Assembly (NCBI GenBank): GCA_000310025.1
Contig: FN649741.1
Coordinates: forward strand, 6,543,070 to 6,607,069
DNA from: Ectocarpus siliculosus
Taxonomy: Eukaryota; Sar; Phaeophyceae; Ectocarpales; Ectocarpaceae
Length of the DNA: 64,000 nt
Direction: 5' to 3'
Positions within the stretch are counted from its first letter, which is position 1. Every line of letters starts with the position of its first letter. A program made the position numbers and the translations under genes. The notes beneath the pieces were generated by a model, which saw only the letters and a list, made by a program, of their open reading frames with translations, did not search any database and was not told the DNA's origin. This document shows, piece by piece, positions 35,501-46,600 of this stretch.

Positions 35501-37071
35501 CTCCGGCCTCGATCGCGGACCGGAGGTCGGTCGGCGCCTCCCGCTTCTCGGCGATCGCGCCGACGACGCCGTTGGCAGCGGCCAGGTTGTTCGAAGACGC
35601 GCTGTGTCCAGCGAGAGAGGAAGGCCGTGGGGACGAGAGCGGCGGTAAAAATGGCGCAAGGGTGGCATATAACGTCAGCCCACAACAACAGTGATCGCTC
35701 GCGCGCGTGTAAACGTACGGCTTCTGGGAAAACCTCCCTCAACCACAGAGCACCAGCAGCCTCAAGGAAAAGTCGACAACACACGACAAATACACACCAA
35801 CCACGGTTTCCCTGTGCCGTCAACTCCACCAAAAAAAAAAAAAAAAGTCAGCCACCGCTGTACCTTGCACGGCCGAGACCATCGTTGCCGGAACGCAGAC
35901 CCACCGCGCGCGCCAGCCCCCTCGACATCGAGTTCACCCCGCCGGCGGAGCCGCTGGGGGTGCCAATGGTCGTCATGGACTCGAAGTTCGACCCCGTGGA
36001 GGCCATGTTGTTCAGCTGGCCGGTGGAGACGCGCCGGCGGAGCGCCGTCCCGGCGCTGGCGGCGACGGCGGCGTTCCCGTTCGCGGCAGCCTCCGCGCTT
36101 ACCAGCGCACTCCCGACGCCGCCGTTCGAGATGGGTCCGCTGCCGCCCTTGCGGCCGACGCCGACGGCCCCAGTGTGCGACGACCGGCGGGTACCGATCG
36201 CCGTTGCCGCGCTGGCGCCGGGCAGCCGGCCGGCGGCGGCGGCGGCGGCGGCCCCGGGCCGCTGGCTCTTGGCCGCCGAGATGGTCTGGACGCGATCGAT
36301 CGCGTGCAGCGCGGTGCCGACGCTCTCGCCCTGGTGCCGGTACATGGCGTGCGTCCGGTTCGCCGGGGCGGGCGCCGCGGCAACGGTGCCGTCTTCGGCG
36401 TCATCGTCATCGTCGTCGTCGTCGTCGTCATCACTACCGAACCCGGCGCCCGCGCCGCCGCCGCCGCCGCCCCCGCCGCCACGAGTACGCCCGCTTTTGC
36501 TGCTGCCCTTCGCCTTCCGACTCTTACCCCCGCCGCCATCGCCCTTCCGCGCACGCGGCGGGTGCCGTTGCTGCTGTCGCCCACGACGGCGCTCGACCCG
36601 CCGCTGCTCGTGCTCGCCGCCCCGCTCCCGCCGCCGCCCCCGCCCCTGCTACCCCTGCTGCTGCCGCTGCGGCTCCTGCTCTTGCGGCCGACGCCGGCGC
36701 CCAAGCCGGCGCGCCGGAAGTTGTCCTCCCCCCTGCCGCTGCGCCCGCGGCTGCCTCCGCCGCCGACCATCCCGTCGCGGTCCGCCGACCGGCTGCCGGC
36801 TATCCTGCGCGAGGATATCGCGCCGCCGGCCCCGAGAGAGCTCTCCGACCTCCCGAACCCGCCGGAGTACGACTGCGACACGAGCGGCTGGTTCCCCGCC
36901 CGCCTGTCCTCCTCCTCGATGGAGGACACGCGGGAGCGCGCGGGGCCCCTGGCGATCAAGAAGGACGTCGGGCGTAGTCCTGAGAAGGCGCCCCCGGGCT
37001 TGTCGCTCATGCGCGCCGACAGCGGCCGGTTCCCGTCCTGGAAGAACTCCACCGGGGTGTCCTTCGGGGAC
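23948..37071 (-). CDS. Ankyrin-repeat TRP-type cation channel
   Basis: Exons in transcript order: 35864-~37071, 35425-35601, 34948-35050, 34101-34226, 33441-33566, 32791-32951, 31859-32029, 31341-31434, 30437-30841, 29961-30088, 29358-29448, 28729-28881, 28021-28131, 27290-27471, 26533-26679, 26063-26189, 25585-25851, 25197-25304, 24521-24694, 23948-24319. Phases agree from exon 2 to the stop; the protein is roughly 1,450 aa. Exons 2-7 carry at least five ankyrin-type repeats (YGWTPLHAAARGNAEAM, CPLMHAAWSGSAEVF). S1 spans 29961-29448, S3 is in 28729-28881 (SELWNVVEAVLLGLVCAAF), S4 in 28021-28131 and S5 in 27290-27471. The pore helix and filter read STFPESALTMFRAMFGDFDF, S6 is VMGIVLLNLLIAFLTG, and a TRP-box-like W..(13 residues)..LPSPLNL follows. 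Two more hydrophobic segments and a coiled coil end the protein. The start codon is unsettled (first ATG in frame 37013). A non-selective cation channel is inferred from the family. Confidence 0.87.
25937..26003. repeat. CAA/CGA-rich microsatellite in TRP-gene intron
   Basis: Mixed (CAA)n, (CGACAA)n and (GATAAC)n units fill the intron between the S6 exon and the TRP-box exon. The poly-Asn, poly-Thr and poly-Val ORFs seen here are repeat by-products. Confidence 0.85.
27111..27147. repeat. CAG triplet run in TRP-gene intron
   Basis: About eleven CAG triplets on the plus strand (CTG in the transcript), preceded by degenerate ACAGCACCA units, in the intron between S5 and the pore exon. Confidence 0.9.
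28572..28671. other. Assembly gap (100 N)
   Basis: Exactly 100 N, flanked by C homopolymers on both sides, inside the intron between exons 28729-28881 and 28021-28131 of the TRP-type gene. The round length suggests a placeholder for an unsized gap at unreadable poly-C/poly-G. Confidence 0.97.
29000..29300. repeat. ~130-bp spaced repeats in TRP-gene intron
   Basis: A motif containing CGGCTTGTAGAC(A/G)AGA is present near 29022 and again near 29152, with a weaker related block near 29270. On the minus strand each block ends near a GTGAGT-like or GTGGGT-like donor. The flanking exons already join in phase, so I do not call them exons. Confidence 0.6.
29490..29532. repeat. (AG)n dinucleotide repeat
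   Basis: About 20 AG units in the intron between exons 29961-30088 and 29358-29448 of the TRP-type gene; it reads as CT in the transcript. Confidence 0.95.
30859..30899. repeat. G-rich GTGTTGTGG repeats
   Basis: G runs of 8-9 alternate with TGTTGTGGGG units immediately upstream, in transcript terms, of the acceptor of exon 30437-30841. On the transcript strand this is C-rich and can serve as the polypyrimidine tract. Confidence 0.7.
32491..32736. repeat. 41-bp minisatellite (about six units)
   Basis: The unit begins CAATCAGCAACAACACATC and ends CACGGCGATCATCA; unit starts fall at 32491, 32532, 32573, 32614, 32655 and 32696 (diverging). Units differ by one or two bases (CCACATCAT, CAACATCGT). 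It sits in the intron between ankyrin exons 32791-32951 and 31859-32029 of the TRP-type gene. Confidence 0.93.
33630..33990. repeat. Degenerate ~65-70 bp tandem repeat
   Basis: Repeated blocks contain a CATACGCGTACACGAACGAC-like sequence and a CATTGTTGCAACA palindromic core, four or five times with divergence, in the intron between ankyrin exons 34101-34226 and 33441-33566. Confidence 0.8.
34316..34448. repeat. 65-bp tandem duplication, near perfect
   Basis: Two adjacent copies of a unit beginning TTATCGGGGGGAGGATG and containing GAGCCGTGGCACGA, a T run and CAAATGATTGG. They are nearly identical apart from the T-run length, so the duplication is recent. It lies in an intron of the TRP-type gene. 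Confidence 0.92.
34640..34920. repeat. Degenerate CAG/CCA-rich repeats in TRP-gene intron
   Basis: Repeated phrases (TTTCCAACGCCTGGCAA, CACTACCC(A/G)CCACC, (GCA)n runs) recur about every 90-170 bp between exons 34948-35050 and 34101-34226. Confidence 0.65.
35864..37071 (-). other. N-terminal low-complexity exon of the TRP-type gene, with a reading-frame change
   Basis: The 5' half reads as a Ser/Gly/Arg-rich protein in one frame (SPKDTPVEFFQDGNRP, SIEEEDRRAGNQPLVSQS). The 3' half reads plausibly only in another (GFGS followed by an Asp run, then HQGESVGTALHAIDRVQ, LNNMASTGSNFESM), which splices in phase to exon 2. The switch lies near 36,500-36,600 in very GC-rich sequence. A GTAAGAGTCGG string there could be a donor, but no good acceptor follows at normal intron length, so a single-base assembly error is equally likely. 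Confidence 0.6.
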
Positions 37072-37106
37072 TGCAGCACCGATGCCACAGGTGCCGGCAG
37101 GTGCCT

Positions 37107-37131
37107 TTATTTATTTATTTATTTATTTATT
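37107..37131. repeat. (TTTA)n microsatellite
   Basis: Six TTTA units lie just upstream, in transcript terms, of the acceptor-like CTGCAG that opens the first recognised exon of the TRP-type gene. Confidence 0.9.
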
Positions 37132-37769
37132 TTTTCCCGTAAGTCCACGAAAATTGGGGTGGTGCGTGCAGAACACGGCGGCGGGGACGGCGGGGGGGGA
37201 GGGCCTTTGGTTTAAAACGACAAAAAAAAAAGGGGTGGGGGGGCGGGCACGTGCGAATACCCAACTCCACTGACTGCTCCAACATGGGAATAAAGGACGG
37301 GAAAAGGCGACGCGGTTGTGGTCGTACCCTCACTCATGAAAAAAATTAACCCTTGAGAACTATCTCAAACTGGTAGTCCCTCTGTGATGATACGCGCATG
37401 AAGAAACAACAGAGGCAAGGCACGTGCAGCCGCCCGCAGTGACGCATATTGAATACCGCCGTCGAAAGTGCGACTAGGGCCACGGAGGGGTGCGATCGAT
37501 TCATCAAATCACGGGTTTCCTTGCTTACGTGCTGGGGTGGGTGCGACAACTCGTTGTGGGTACGAAAACCCACGATGCCAGTTCGGATATCCGGTACTCC
37601 GATCAATCAATTCGTGCACGTTTGCCCGCGGCTCTGGAGTTTCATTACGCGTTGTAGAACCCCACGTGTTGAGCATACCAACCGCTATCTCCTGGGCCCT
37701 CGTGCTTCTCGCCCCAAACAGGACTACAACGCAGCAATCTGTCACACCTAAATCTTGTCGCCTGACGGG

Positions 37770-37853
37770 AGCAGCAGCAGAGCAGCAGCAGCAGCAGCAG
37801 CAGCAACAGCCTAAAAGTGTGGACTTAACTGCTGCTGCTGCTGCTGCTGCTGC
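37770..37853. repeat. CAG run facing a CTG run (snapback)
   Basis: A (CAG)n tract (37770-37810) is followed after an 18-nt loop by a (CTG)n tract (37829-37853). The two are reverse complements and can form an eight-triplet hairpin. Confidence 0.9.
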
Positions 37854-39532
37854 AAACGCCACTGCCCCTGCTTGTCCAGTTGCCCCGCTGAAACTTCCGA
37901 GCAATTTCGTCCCTACGTGCCACCACTGCTGTTGTTTCACTTAGTTCCCGCCCCACAAACACCAGGTCTCGTTTGTTCGATCGTCTGGAGCTACTCCAAC
38001 ATCCGCCCGCCCAAGCGCATGCACTTCTCGCTTTTTTTCTTTTTTTTTTTTACCTACAATAGGCACAACGAATCCATCTCTATCCATAGAACACACGCCC
38101 GGTACCAACAAACTCCCGACAGGTGCCGTGCCGAAAAAATACAACACTCGTCCTATGACTCGTACTACAGCAGGCACTGCCGGTGTGTCGCGACCCGGTA
38201 GGTGCGCTACTCACCACCACCGCAACGCCGTTTTTGGGACAGGAATATCTTCCGGCCATCGCCCGTAGCAACGCACACAACAATACCGTGCGTACAAACC
38301 TAGCGCAGACACCGCGGTGGATGTCGGCCGTGAGCCCGAAAATGCGGCGAAACAAAAAATACCCCGAGGAAAAAAAAAAAATGGACATACATGTCGAATG
38401 AACGGGTGGTCCCTACTTTATTTTAGATGGCTTTAGCATTTTTGTGACCACGGGCCGAGTCTTTGCTAGATTTTGGGATTAGCAACTGACACGAGTTTAA
38501 TGTGAAGAAAAACAAACAAACAAACAACTTTAAGCTGTCAACTTCATGTTACTCATTTATGGTGTATATATGTCTCAAGAGGCGGGTGTATGTGGGATAC
38601 TTGGTTGTGCGGGAATATACTATGTGTCGAAGGGCACCCTTGGGGCGAAGTTGGACCGATAGCCTTTTCCGCGAGTGTATGAAAAACGCTGTGGCGTAAA
38701 AAAAATCTCACACGGGGGGTCTTTCTGTGACGTTCACGCATACTTTTCTGAACTGCCGGTAGAATTGCTGTATGAACAGCTTGCTGGTGCGCTCTCCTCT
38801 GTCACTTTCGTCCATATCAGCAAGCTGCGGTACACCATAGTTGTGCGTGGGCAATCGGCCGGTTGTACAAGGTCGCGGGATTGTCGGTGAATGTCTCTTG
38901 AAATGCATAAAATCCACGCAAAGGTATGTGCGGCGAAAGAAAAGGGGGTCTCACTATTTACTGTACCCATGCACCACGACGGAGCAAAACATGAGAGGAA
39001 TGATACCCACATCGCATTTAAAACCCCAACGGCAAAGACCCGCTACAGCTCAAGTGGCCCCGCTGTGGTAGGTCCTCTCACGCCCGAAGCAAGGTTACGT
39101 AGGGCAGTGCAAATCCAAGCACAAACTCGTGAATGCAAAAGATTACAGAGACGAAGGCGTTCAAATTTGAGCTTTGAAGGGAGCGGGGGAACTGATACCT
39201 TTTGACCAATCAAAAGGCAGCGGTAGGAGCATCGGAAGTGAGACAGAAGTTGTCGTGAGTGCAATTGCTGGTCTATCCCAAACAAGCAAGAGAGCGTTAG
39301 TCTGCAGGAGCCAAGAGAGAGGTATTTCGGAGATTAATTACAGCCCCAACTTTTGTGAACTTCGATTTTCGTTCTTCGGGGGCTCCGTGCTGATTCCGCC
39401 AAAATAGAACACTCCCCCCCCACCGTCCCTCCACCCGTGTCAACTTCGACATGAAAAACAGGACGAGTGAACTCGCGTGCTGGTTGAAGCTCTGGCTCTG
39501 TTGTATGGGAGCGAGGAGAATAAACAGCATCA

Positions 39533-39534
<2 letters not shown>

Positions 39535-39558
<24 letters not shown>
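39535..39558. repeat. (GA)n dinucleotide repeat
   Basis: About eleven GA units in the inter-gene spacer, with degenerate GAGA sequence continuing to about 39575. Confidence 0.9.
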
Positions 39559-39563
<5 letters not shown>

Positions 39564-42531
39564 CGAGAGAGACGAGGCTGCTCCAAGGGTGCGTGTGCAG
39601 ATGGACAATACCGAGGGGAACTGCCCAAGAAACAAACAGAATAGACACCTCATCGCTGCAGCTGTCGTAACGGTACACTCGTGTGACTCCCGCCTTGCCG
39701 ACAATTCACTACCCGAACATGAAGACAGCAGTAAATTACTACTCTATTGTTTCTGTGCGGGGAGCGACGGCTTGGCCACTGCTCACGGGCAAGGGGTTCG
39801 GCCTGGGACAAGCCTAGAGCAGCGACAACCATGCGTAAGCGTTTGGGGAGACAGTTAATGGTAGTAGCAGTGACGCATGGACCCTCCTGCCAAATGTCGT
39901 CGCTTTTACCTTCTACAATACCACATTGTTCTGAGCGCAAGCCAACTTTGCGTACCGTTCAGGAGGAGCAGCAGCCCCCGCAAGCAAAAACAAGTCTCGG
40001 GCCGCCCAAAAGGCGAGGCCTCCGTACCAAAACGTGCCCCATTGCATGACAAAAAACACTTGCAGCAGCAGTGGAGAAACGAGGTTGACACTACTTGCCA
40101 CTTTGCCGTTGTTCGCGAGCACCCACAAATAAATCTCCATACTTACAGGAGGTACAGCCGTGCATTTGTAGAAGCACTTGTAGCAGATACCGCCGTGCAT
40201 GCGGACGGGCCGTCCACGCGTCTTCAAACGATATAAGCTGACCGACTGCAGCGCAGTTTCTCAAGGTCCTGAGACACCACCACATATTCATGACGCACCT
40301 GGATGCACCCCCCCCCACCCCCCGCACTCCCTGCCTCGTTAACTACAAAAAACCACCACCTCGAACTTTCGTTGTCCGATCCCAACCCCTCATCAATGTT
40401 ATACTTCGAAAGTAGGAACTTTGCTCGGTGCTCTGAAAATTATAGAAGTACTGTACTCCCAGACTGAGCGGCGCACACCTGCATTTTGGGTGTGTTTGTT
40501 CTGGTCAGAATTTGTGTGTATGGGGCAAACTCAGCTTCTTCAGCTGCTGCGTGGAAATAATTTGGGTGTGCGGTGGTTTTTCGAAAATCACAGGCGCCAA
40601 CGAGACCCCCACAAAAAAAAAAGAGCAGAGAGAGGAGCCAGCAATAAAGAACAATTGCACCCCCCGGATAAAGAGAGAGAACCAAAACCTGGGGAGTCGG
40701 GGTTCAAATCCAAGAGTCAGTGAGTAGCAGAGGGACAAGAGCGGAAAAAGAAAAAGAAACGGCCACATACAGCATGCTTGGCCGAAAGGTCACCGGGAAA
40801 CCAACCAACCGTGCGCCATTCCAACCAACTAAGGGGAAGATAAACGCCAAACGTGCGTGTGTATATGGCTGCGCGGCTCCTTTTTTCGCTCTTTCCAGAC
40901 AAGGTATGAGATAACAACAACTTGTTGAGAACTTTCCAGACAAGGCAAGAGATAACAACTTTTGGGGCTAGGGATGTGGGAACCACTTATAACTTCAATT
41001 TTGGTTCTGGCGGAGCGTGCAGAGTTGGGAGTGCACGCAAAGGCCGCTTCGTTTCTTCGATTTTCATTGATTCACTATTTATGTGCGACACAAGCTTGCC
41101 GATCTTGTCCGTGTATCGTAAGGTACGATGCCAGCCTGTCTTTGGAATGCGATGCAAGGCGGCTGGTGCGGCAAAAGTAGCACACAATGAACAATCAACC
41201 AGTTGTTGTAGTTCCGCCCAAATGATACTAAAGATGGTAGCAAGAGCAAAGGATGTTATTTACTACCGCTTGTCGAAGCAAGATAGATCATTGCGCACCT
41301 AAACAGAGAAAGGAAACGCAGATACCATCAAAGCGACCCAGAATTGTTTTCTACCCCCTTTCACACGCACAAACAAGTACCACAATCAAGTCATGGAGTG
41401 GCTTCTCCATGAAAAATACTTCCTGGCAGACGAGAAAGAACATGTTTTTTATCTGATTCGTTCGGTTCATCTTACTGCTGGAAGGATCTCAAGGGCCAGC
41501 ACACAACGACCGAAAAGCCCGGCAGTTGCACAGACGCACGAGACAACAAGAGCCTCGTCATTCCTTGCAAGACTTTTTTCGTTTTTGTCGAGAGCCCGCC
41601 TTCCTTCACCGCGAGGGGCGCGATGATCGCTGACCCGTGTGCTGGTGGGCACTCTAGAGGTGCCACCCCCGAGCCTACTTCTGGTGCTGTGGTGGAGGTA
41701 ATGGCTCAACAGTCCCCACAACACATGAACAGCCGGAAAAGCGCCGACGACTACAGGAGGGCCGGTGTGAGAGGGGTGACTTGTTTGTTGCGCGACCAAA
41801 CTCAGCCAACCAAACTTTCAAACGCCGTGGGGTAAGGAAGGACTTAGCGGGTCGTGACCCTCGCCGCATCCCCCTTGTCTCCAGCATTTCGAGCAGCCGA
41901 CGGAGGGGGTCAACCGGCTGCTGCATGCATCTAAGAAGGGTCGGAGTAGAAAAACGGAAGACACGACGTGAGCAAGAACAACACACACACGAAGATGAAA
42001 AGATTTCTGGTGCGCACGGTTGTGGTGCGGGCCCACCGAAACCCGACGTTAGTTGGCGCACCAAAATAACACCGTTGGACTCCACTTTTTTCTCTCTCTC
42101 ACCCGCTGCGACCGCGACTGCGACCCATGTCGCCGAGCTTGCGTAAAGCCCCCCCCCCCGCCTCCGCGCTTCCGAACCCCTCCCGCTTGGATCGCCGAAA
42201 GAGAGCAGAACCCTAAATCTCCCCCCTGGAGAAGGCGCACTCAAAGCTGCCGTGTGTCGGTCCTCTGGGCTCCCTTCCTTTCCACCCGGCCGTAGATGGT
42301 TCTGCAAATGTCGCCCACACCACCCCTCCCCTCGTTTTCCGCCCTTGTATGTGCGAAGTCTCGTCCCACTCACGCCGGGTGCGTGAGACAAACGATTCCC
42401 GAGCTGCTTGCTGCTGGCAAGGCCTGCGCCATCTCCGGGATTTCGGGACTCAAAAGAGGGGGCTCGCAGTGGAGATGCACCACCTATATACAACTAAAAA
42501 GCAAAATGCAGTGAGAGAGGGGATAGGGGTA

Positions 42532-43606
42532 CAGGTCGCGGGGGAAAACGAAGAAAGTGAGAGCGGGACATAGACCAACAACAGGCGGAGGAGATTTGTG
42601 GAGCTGGAGGCGAGAGAGCGAACAGAGACTGCATAGGTGCGCAATTGGCACCAGCAACACTAGACATGTGGCGTTGGTTCACCTACGAGGAAGAATACCC
42701 GGGAGAAGAGTCGAAACATGATCCAAACAATGTACTCGCACGCCAAACCAGCAGCAGCAGCGGGCGGCTTTCCGCTAAATCTCCGCACGGCAGTAATGGT
42801 GGCACCGACAGCGACTCAGACGTGGCACCGACGTTTGACAACCTGGATCCGTCAGTGACTGCTGCAATACTGGCCCAGGTAGGCGACATAAAGCATGTAT
42901 GGGAGCTGTAGCTCGTACTATGGGGACACTGCTGTGCGGCTGTACGGTACATCATGGCCCGGCAACAGACGGACAAATAATCGTGTTGCGGCGTAACCCT
43001 GGCATCAACGCGGCGTACAACGTACCGCACTAGGGAGGGCCGACGAAGCGGGCTACACACGCCCGTACAGTAGCATGTGTGTTCATTATACCACACACCT
43101 GCTTACAAAAGTGTCAGTACTGGAGGCATGGGCGACTGTGGTTGCCAGAGTTCGTGTGGGCCGGCCGCCTTGTCGTGAAAATCAACCTCCTGCACATCCG
43201 GACTTGAAACCCCTCTTCCGCTGGTCATCAATCGTCAACCCATTGTATGTATCTTCCGTTGGTCATCAATCGTCAACCCATATGTATGCTTATGACTCCA
43301 CCCCAAACTGGTCCCGACTTTTTGCTTCCGTCATTGCCCGTTACTTCCCATATACCAACCTATTCCTCGGCGAATGTTGAATCGATATGATTGTGGGCGT
43401 ATGCGGACCCCATCGCGTTCCGTGTGTGGGTGTGCCCTCTCACCGCCAAACTCCGAACGGAACGGAATTAGTTTCGAGACCCCACCACGAAGGTAATGCT
43501 GCAACTTCGGGTCTGAGGCAGGAGCACCACACCAAACGCGCATGAATGCGGCAACACAAAACGTGAGCGCCCGCGTGCGTGCATTTTCACGCATCCCCCC
43601 CCTGCC
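42532..43606. repeat. Direct repeat, copy 1 (promoter-proximal + exon 1 + intron 1 of polycystin gene)
   Basis: It aligns in the same orientation to 62738-63838. Similarity begins at CAGGTCGCGGGGGAAAACGA, includes the whole first coding exon, and ends at a C run beside CGTGCATTTTCACGC. Divergence by substitutions and indels is visible throughout, strongest in the intron. The copies mark a tandem gene duplication rather than transposon ends, because the shared segment follows gene structure. Confidence 0.88.
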
Positions 43607-46600
43607 CCCGAAACAAAAACCAGGCTGCGTTTCGAGGCTACCGCCTCCGTGAGCGCCTACGCCGCCTGCCCGCGAGGGAGGCGGAGAAGCACATATTGGG
43701 CTTGCACAACAACGCTCGCGGCTTCCGGCGGGTGGGCCTCTTCTTGCTGTTTTCCGGGCTGTACTTCACGTTGGTCTTTTACGGAGTGGACGTGGCTTTC
43801 CAGCGCTCTGTGCAGCAGGCGCTGAGGGATCACGTTGCCGGGGTGAGTCTGGGCGGGGGGGGTTGAGGGCGGGGCAGCCGTGGCAATCGTACAAGTACTA
43901 CATTCACGAAGAGGCGTGCCTCGCCCCTTTGAAACTCTGATTGGACGTACAGCATTATGCAACCCAATAAGCGCCAATTTGAATAGTGGAACTGCCGATT
44001 GTGGCATCAATATCTATGGTCACACTCTCAACATGTACATGAACCCGATACATCGAGTAGTGGCACTGACCTGAATAGTGGCAACTCCTCCTCTTGCCCC
44101 TACATGTCACTATATCGGGCTGCTAACTTCTGCAATAGTTTGTAGCCGGGTTTAGTTCCCCGCAACACAACGGCTGGCGGAGGACATGCACCTCGTAGAG
44201 TACGCCAGAAGGGTCGTTGTGCGCGGAGCAAGGACGATGATGGTGGTCGTATGTACGCTTTTCTTGGAAGCTATGAAGCGAGAATCTTGATAAGCTTGCT
44301 GTTAAGCACCGACAGCTCCTTCCTGTGGTGCCTGCTTGCCCCTGGCGAACCAGGTTAAGTACGGTCCGGATCTGGACAAGACCCATCATGACGTCGCGTC
44401 CCTCGGGGATGTTCACGACTGGATTCAGGTAGGCAACAAACGACGGCGGGGGGGGGTTGTTCCGTCCATTCGGCCGACAAGTCTGTGTGCGCTTTCGCAA
44501 AGGTAGCCTACAGTCCACAATGTTGTTGGGCGCAGCGGTCTTCGTATCTTGAGCAAGGCATGGTGTGTGCAAAAGTATCACGGTGGTGCTTGCTTTCGTA
44601 GCTCGTCGGGCTGGGTCCTGTCTTGCGTCTTCCCTCACGGGTGCCGGACGTTTGAGTTCGCTTTTGGCATATCCGGCCATTGCTTCAAAAGGCACCATCA
44701 GCACGTGCATGGCCACTGGACCTTGTCGGTGTTGCGATTCCTGTGCACTAGTACGCGTGAACTCGTGCCTTCTTTCGCATCTGACGGAGAGTGGGGCCGA
44801 GAACGCTTTGGTAGGGCGCGGAATAAAAGCGGACGATGCTTCAAAGAACCGAAAGGCAACCGCGAACCCCTCATAAACCCCAGACTCCGAGCAGCCTGAC
44901 AATATGGCCACCTCATAGGTTCGTCGGGATACACCCGAGAACTCCCTCCGCCGACACGCCGATCGTTCAGAACGGTCGATGGTGTTTCATTTTCTCCGCC
45001 TTGCTCTCCTTGTCTCTCTCAGACTCAGTTATTCCATTCGCTTTGGAGTGCACTCCGATTGTGTCTTGGGCCGGTCGTACCAACCAAAGTCTCCGGCTGT
45101 TCAGCCGCTTGGGTTTCAAACAAACGTTGTTATTCTTCCCCTCAGCAAGTTCCCCGCTTCTTTCATGTGTTTCTCGAAGGCCATATCCACCGTAGCACGC
45201 TTCTGTAGTTTCGGAGTACTTTTCTCACTCTCTCCATTTCTGCTTGTCTCGTCCGGTTCTTCGCTGTCTCTATCTCCGTGCGTCTCTTCCTCTGTCTCTG
45301 TATGTCTCCGTATCCGTCTTTGTATATATATCTCCGTTTATCTCTCTCTCTACCCCCCCGCCCCCCACGTGTCTCTTTCGTTCTTTTTGGGGCGGGTCAC
45401 CCAAACCCGGGGCACTACGAACAACGGCCAATACGAACCGGGCGTGTAGGCCTTTTACTTGAAGACTTACGACGGCACGCAACTGGAGCACCCTTGTACA
45501 CCTTGCGCGATCAAGCCCCCGGACGATGTCTGTGATGCTTGCGACTTCACTCATGTATCCGAAATATTCAACGACGATTCGGTTTCTTCTTCAGCCGATA
45601 ATGTCGGCTCCGAAGGGGAACCCAGCTCTGGCGAGGCGGTAGCAGCGGCTTGGAACGGCCGCAGGAAGGTGGCGACTGCTTCCGGTGATCGCAGCAGCAG
45701 CAGCAGCAGCAGCACCACCATGGGCCTGTCTGAAGAGTGTGTGCAGTGCCTGGTGAGCGGGGGTGATGTACAAGGTCGTGAATGTTGTAGTGTTTGCTGC
45801 GGCCAATTGCTTCGTTCGGAGGTCATCGGAGTAGGGTATCGCGACGTCCCCTACCCAGCCCGCCGGGAAGAGGCACAACCCCATGAATTTGACGTTTCGC
45901 CGCCCTCCCCTCCCCTCCCATCAAACGAACGCTCTCAACGATGGGGTGGCGTTGGCGAATGCATGAATGTCTGTCGGCACACCACCAGATCGCGCTCAAC
46001 TGCATCGGCGTTTTCCTAGAGAAGTGCGAAGAGGTTCTAGGGCTACCCTCCTCCAACACCACCGCCTCTTCGTCCACAGCAACATCGGAGGCAGTGGCGG
46101 CCAATTTCTCGGCTCTTCTCGAGGAACTAGATCTTGAGCCCTCGGGAGGGGTTCGGGCCTCCGGAGGCTACGTCACCGTCGAAAACGTAAGGAATTACAG
46201 TCGACCCCGCTTTAAGGACGCTCGCGTTATTGAAACTCCCCGCATTAACCCTTACGTGACTGGATTGATTTGATTTTTTTTTGTTTTTTTCCCCACAAGT
46301 GGCTCTCTGCGGTCAAAGATCTTCCAAGCATGCGTGTACACCCATAAATCACGGCGGCAAGGATGGTGCAGCAGTGGGTCCATGTGTGGGGCTTACGGGG
46401 ATGGGGACGCGGTATATGTACGGGTGACGAACAGGAGTACAGTAGTACTACTGCTGTACAGCAGTAGCAGCTATGCAGAGAGAAATAGACTGTACAGCAG
46501 CAGTAGTTTCTAAGCAGGTGTGCATGCCTGTCTCCGACAGCAACCGTCCGCACAGAGGATGTACCTGTGCAAGCAACACCTGTTGGCACACCTTCTCCAC

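Larger units (their letters stand above)
37072..42531. other. Spacer between two divergent channel genes; no convincing gene
   Basis: This stretch separates the minus-strand TRP-type gene from the plus-strand polycystin gene and must hold both 5' regions. ORFs are short and motif-free. A CAG/CTG snapback lies at 37770-37853 and a GA repeat at 39535-39558. The minus-strand ORF at 41675-42493 has no domain or splice support. An untranslated first exon or N-terminal exon of the TRP-type gene may lie here but I cannot place it. Confidence 0.55.

Noticed and set aside
40694-40730. GGTTCAAATCC resembling a tRNA B box
   Set aside because: The flanks do not pair as a T arm and no D arm, anticodon arm or A box is found at the proper distance.
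41675-42493. 272-codon minus-strand ORF
   Set aside because: No recognisable domain, composition like spacer, and it overlaps the 5' region of the polycystin gene.
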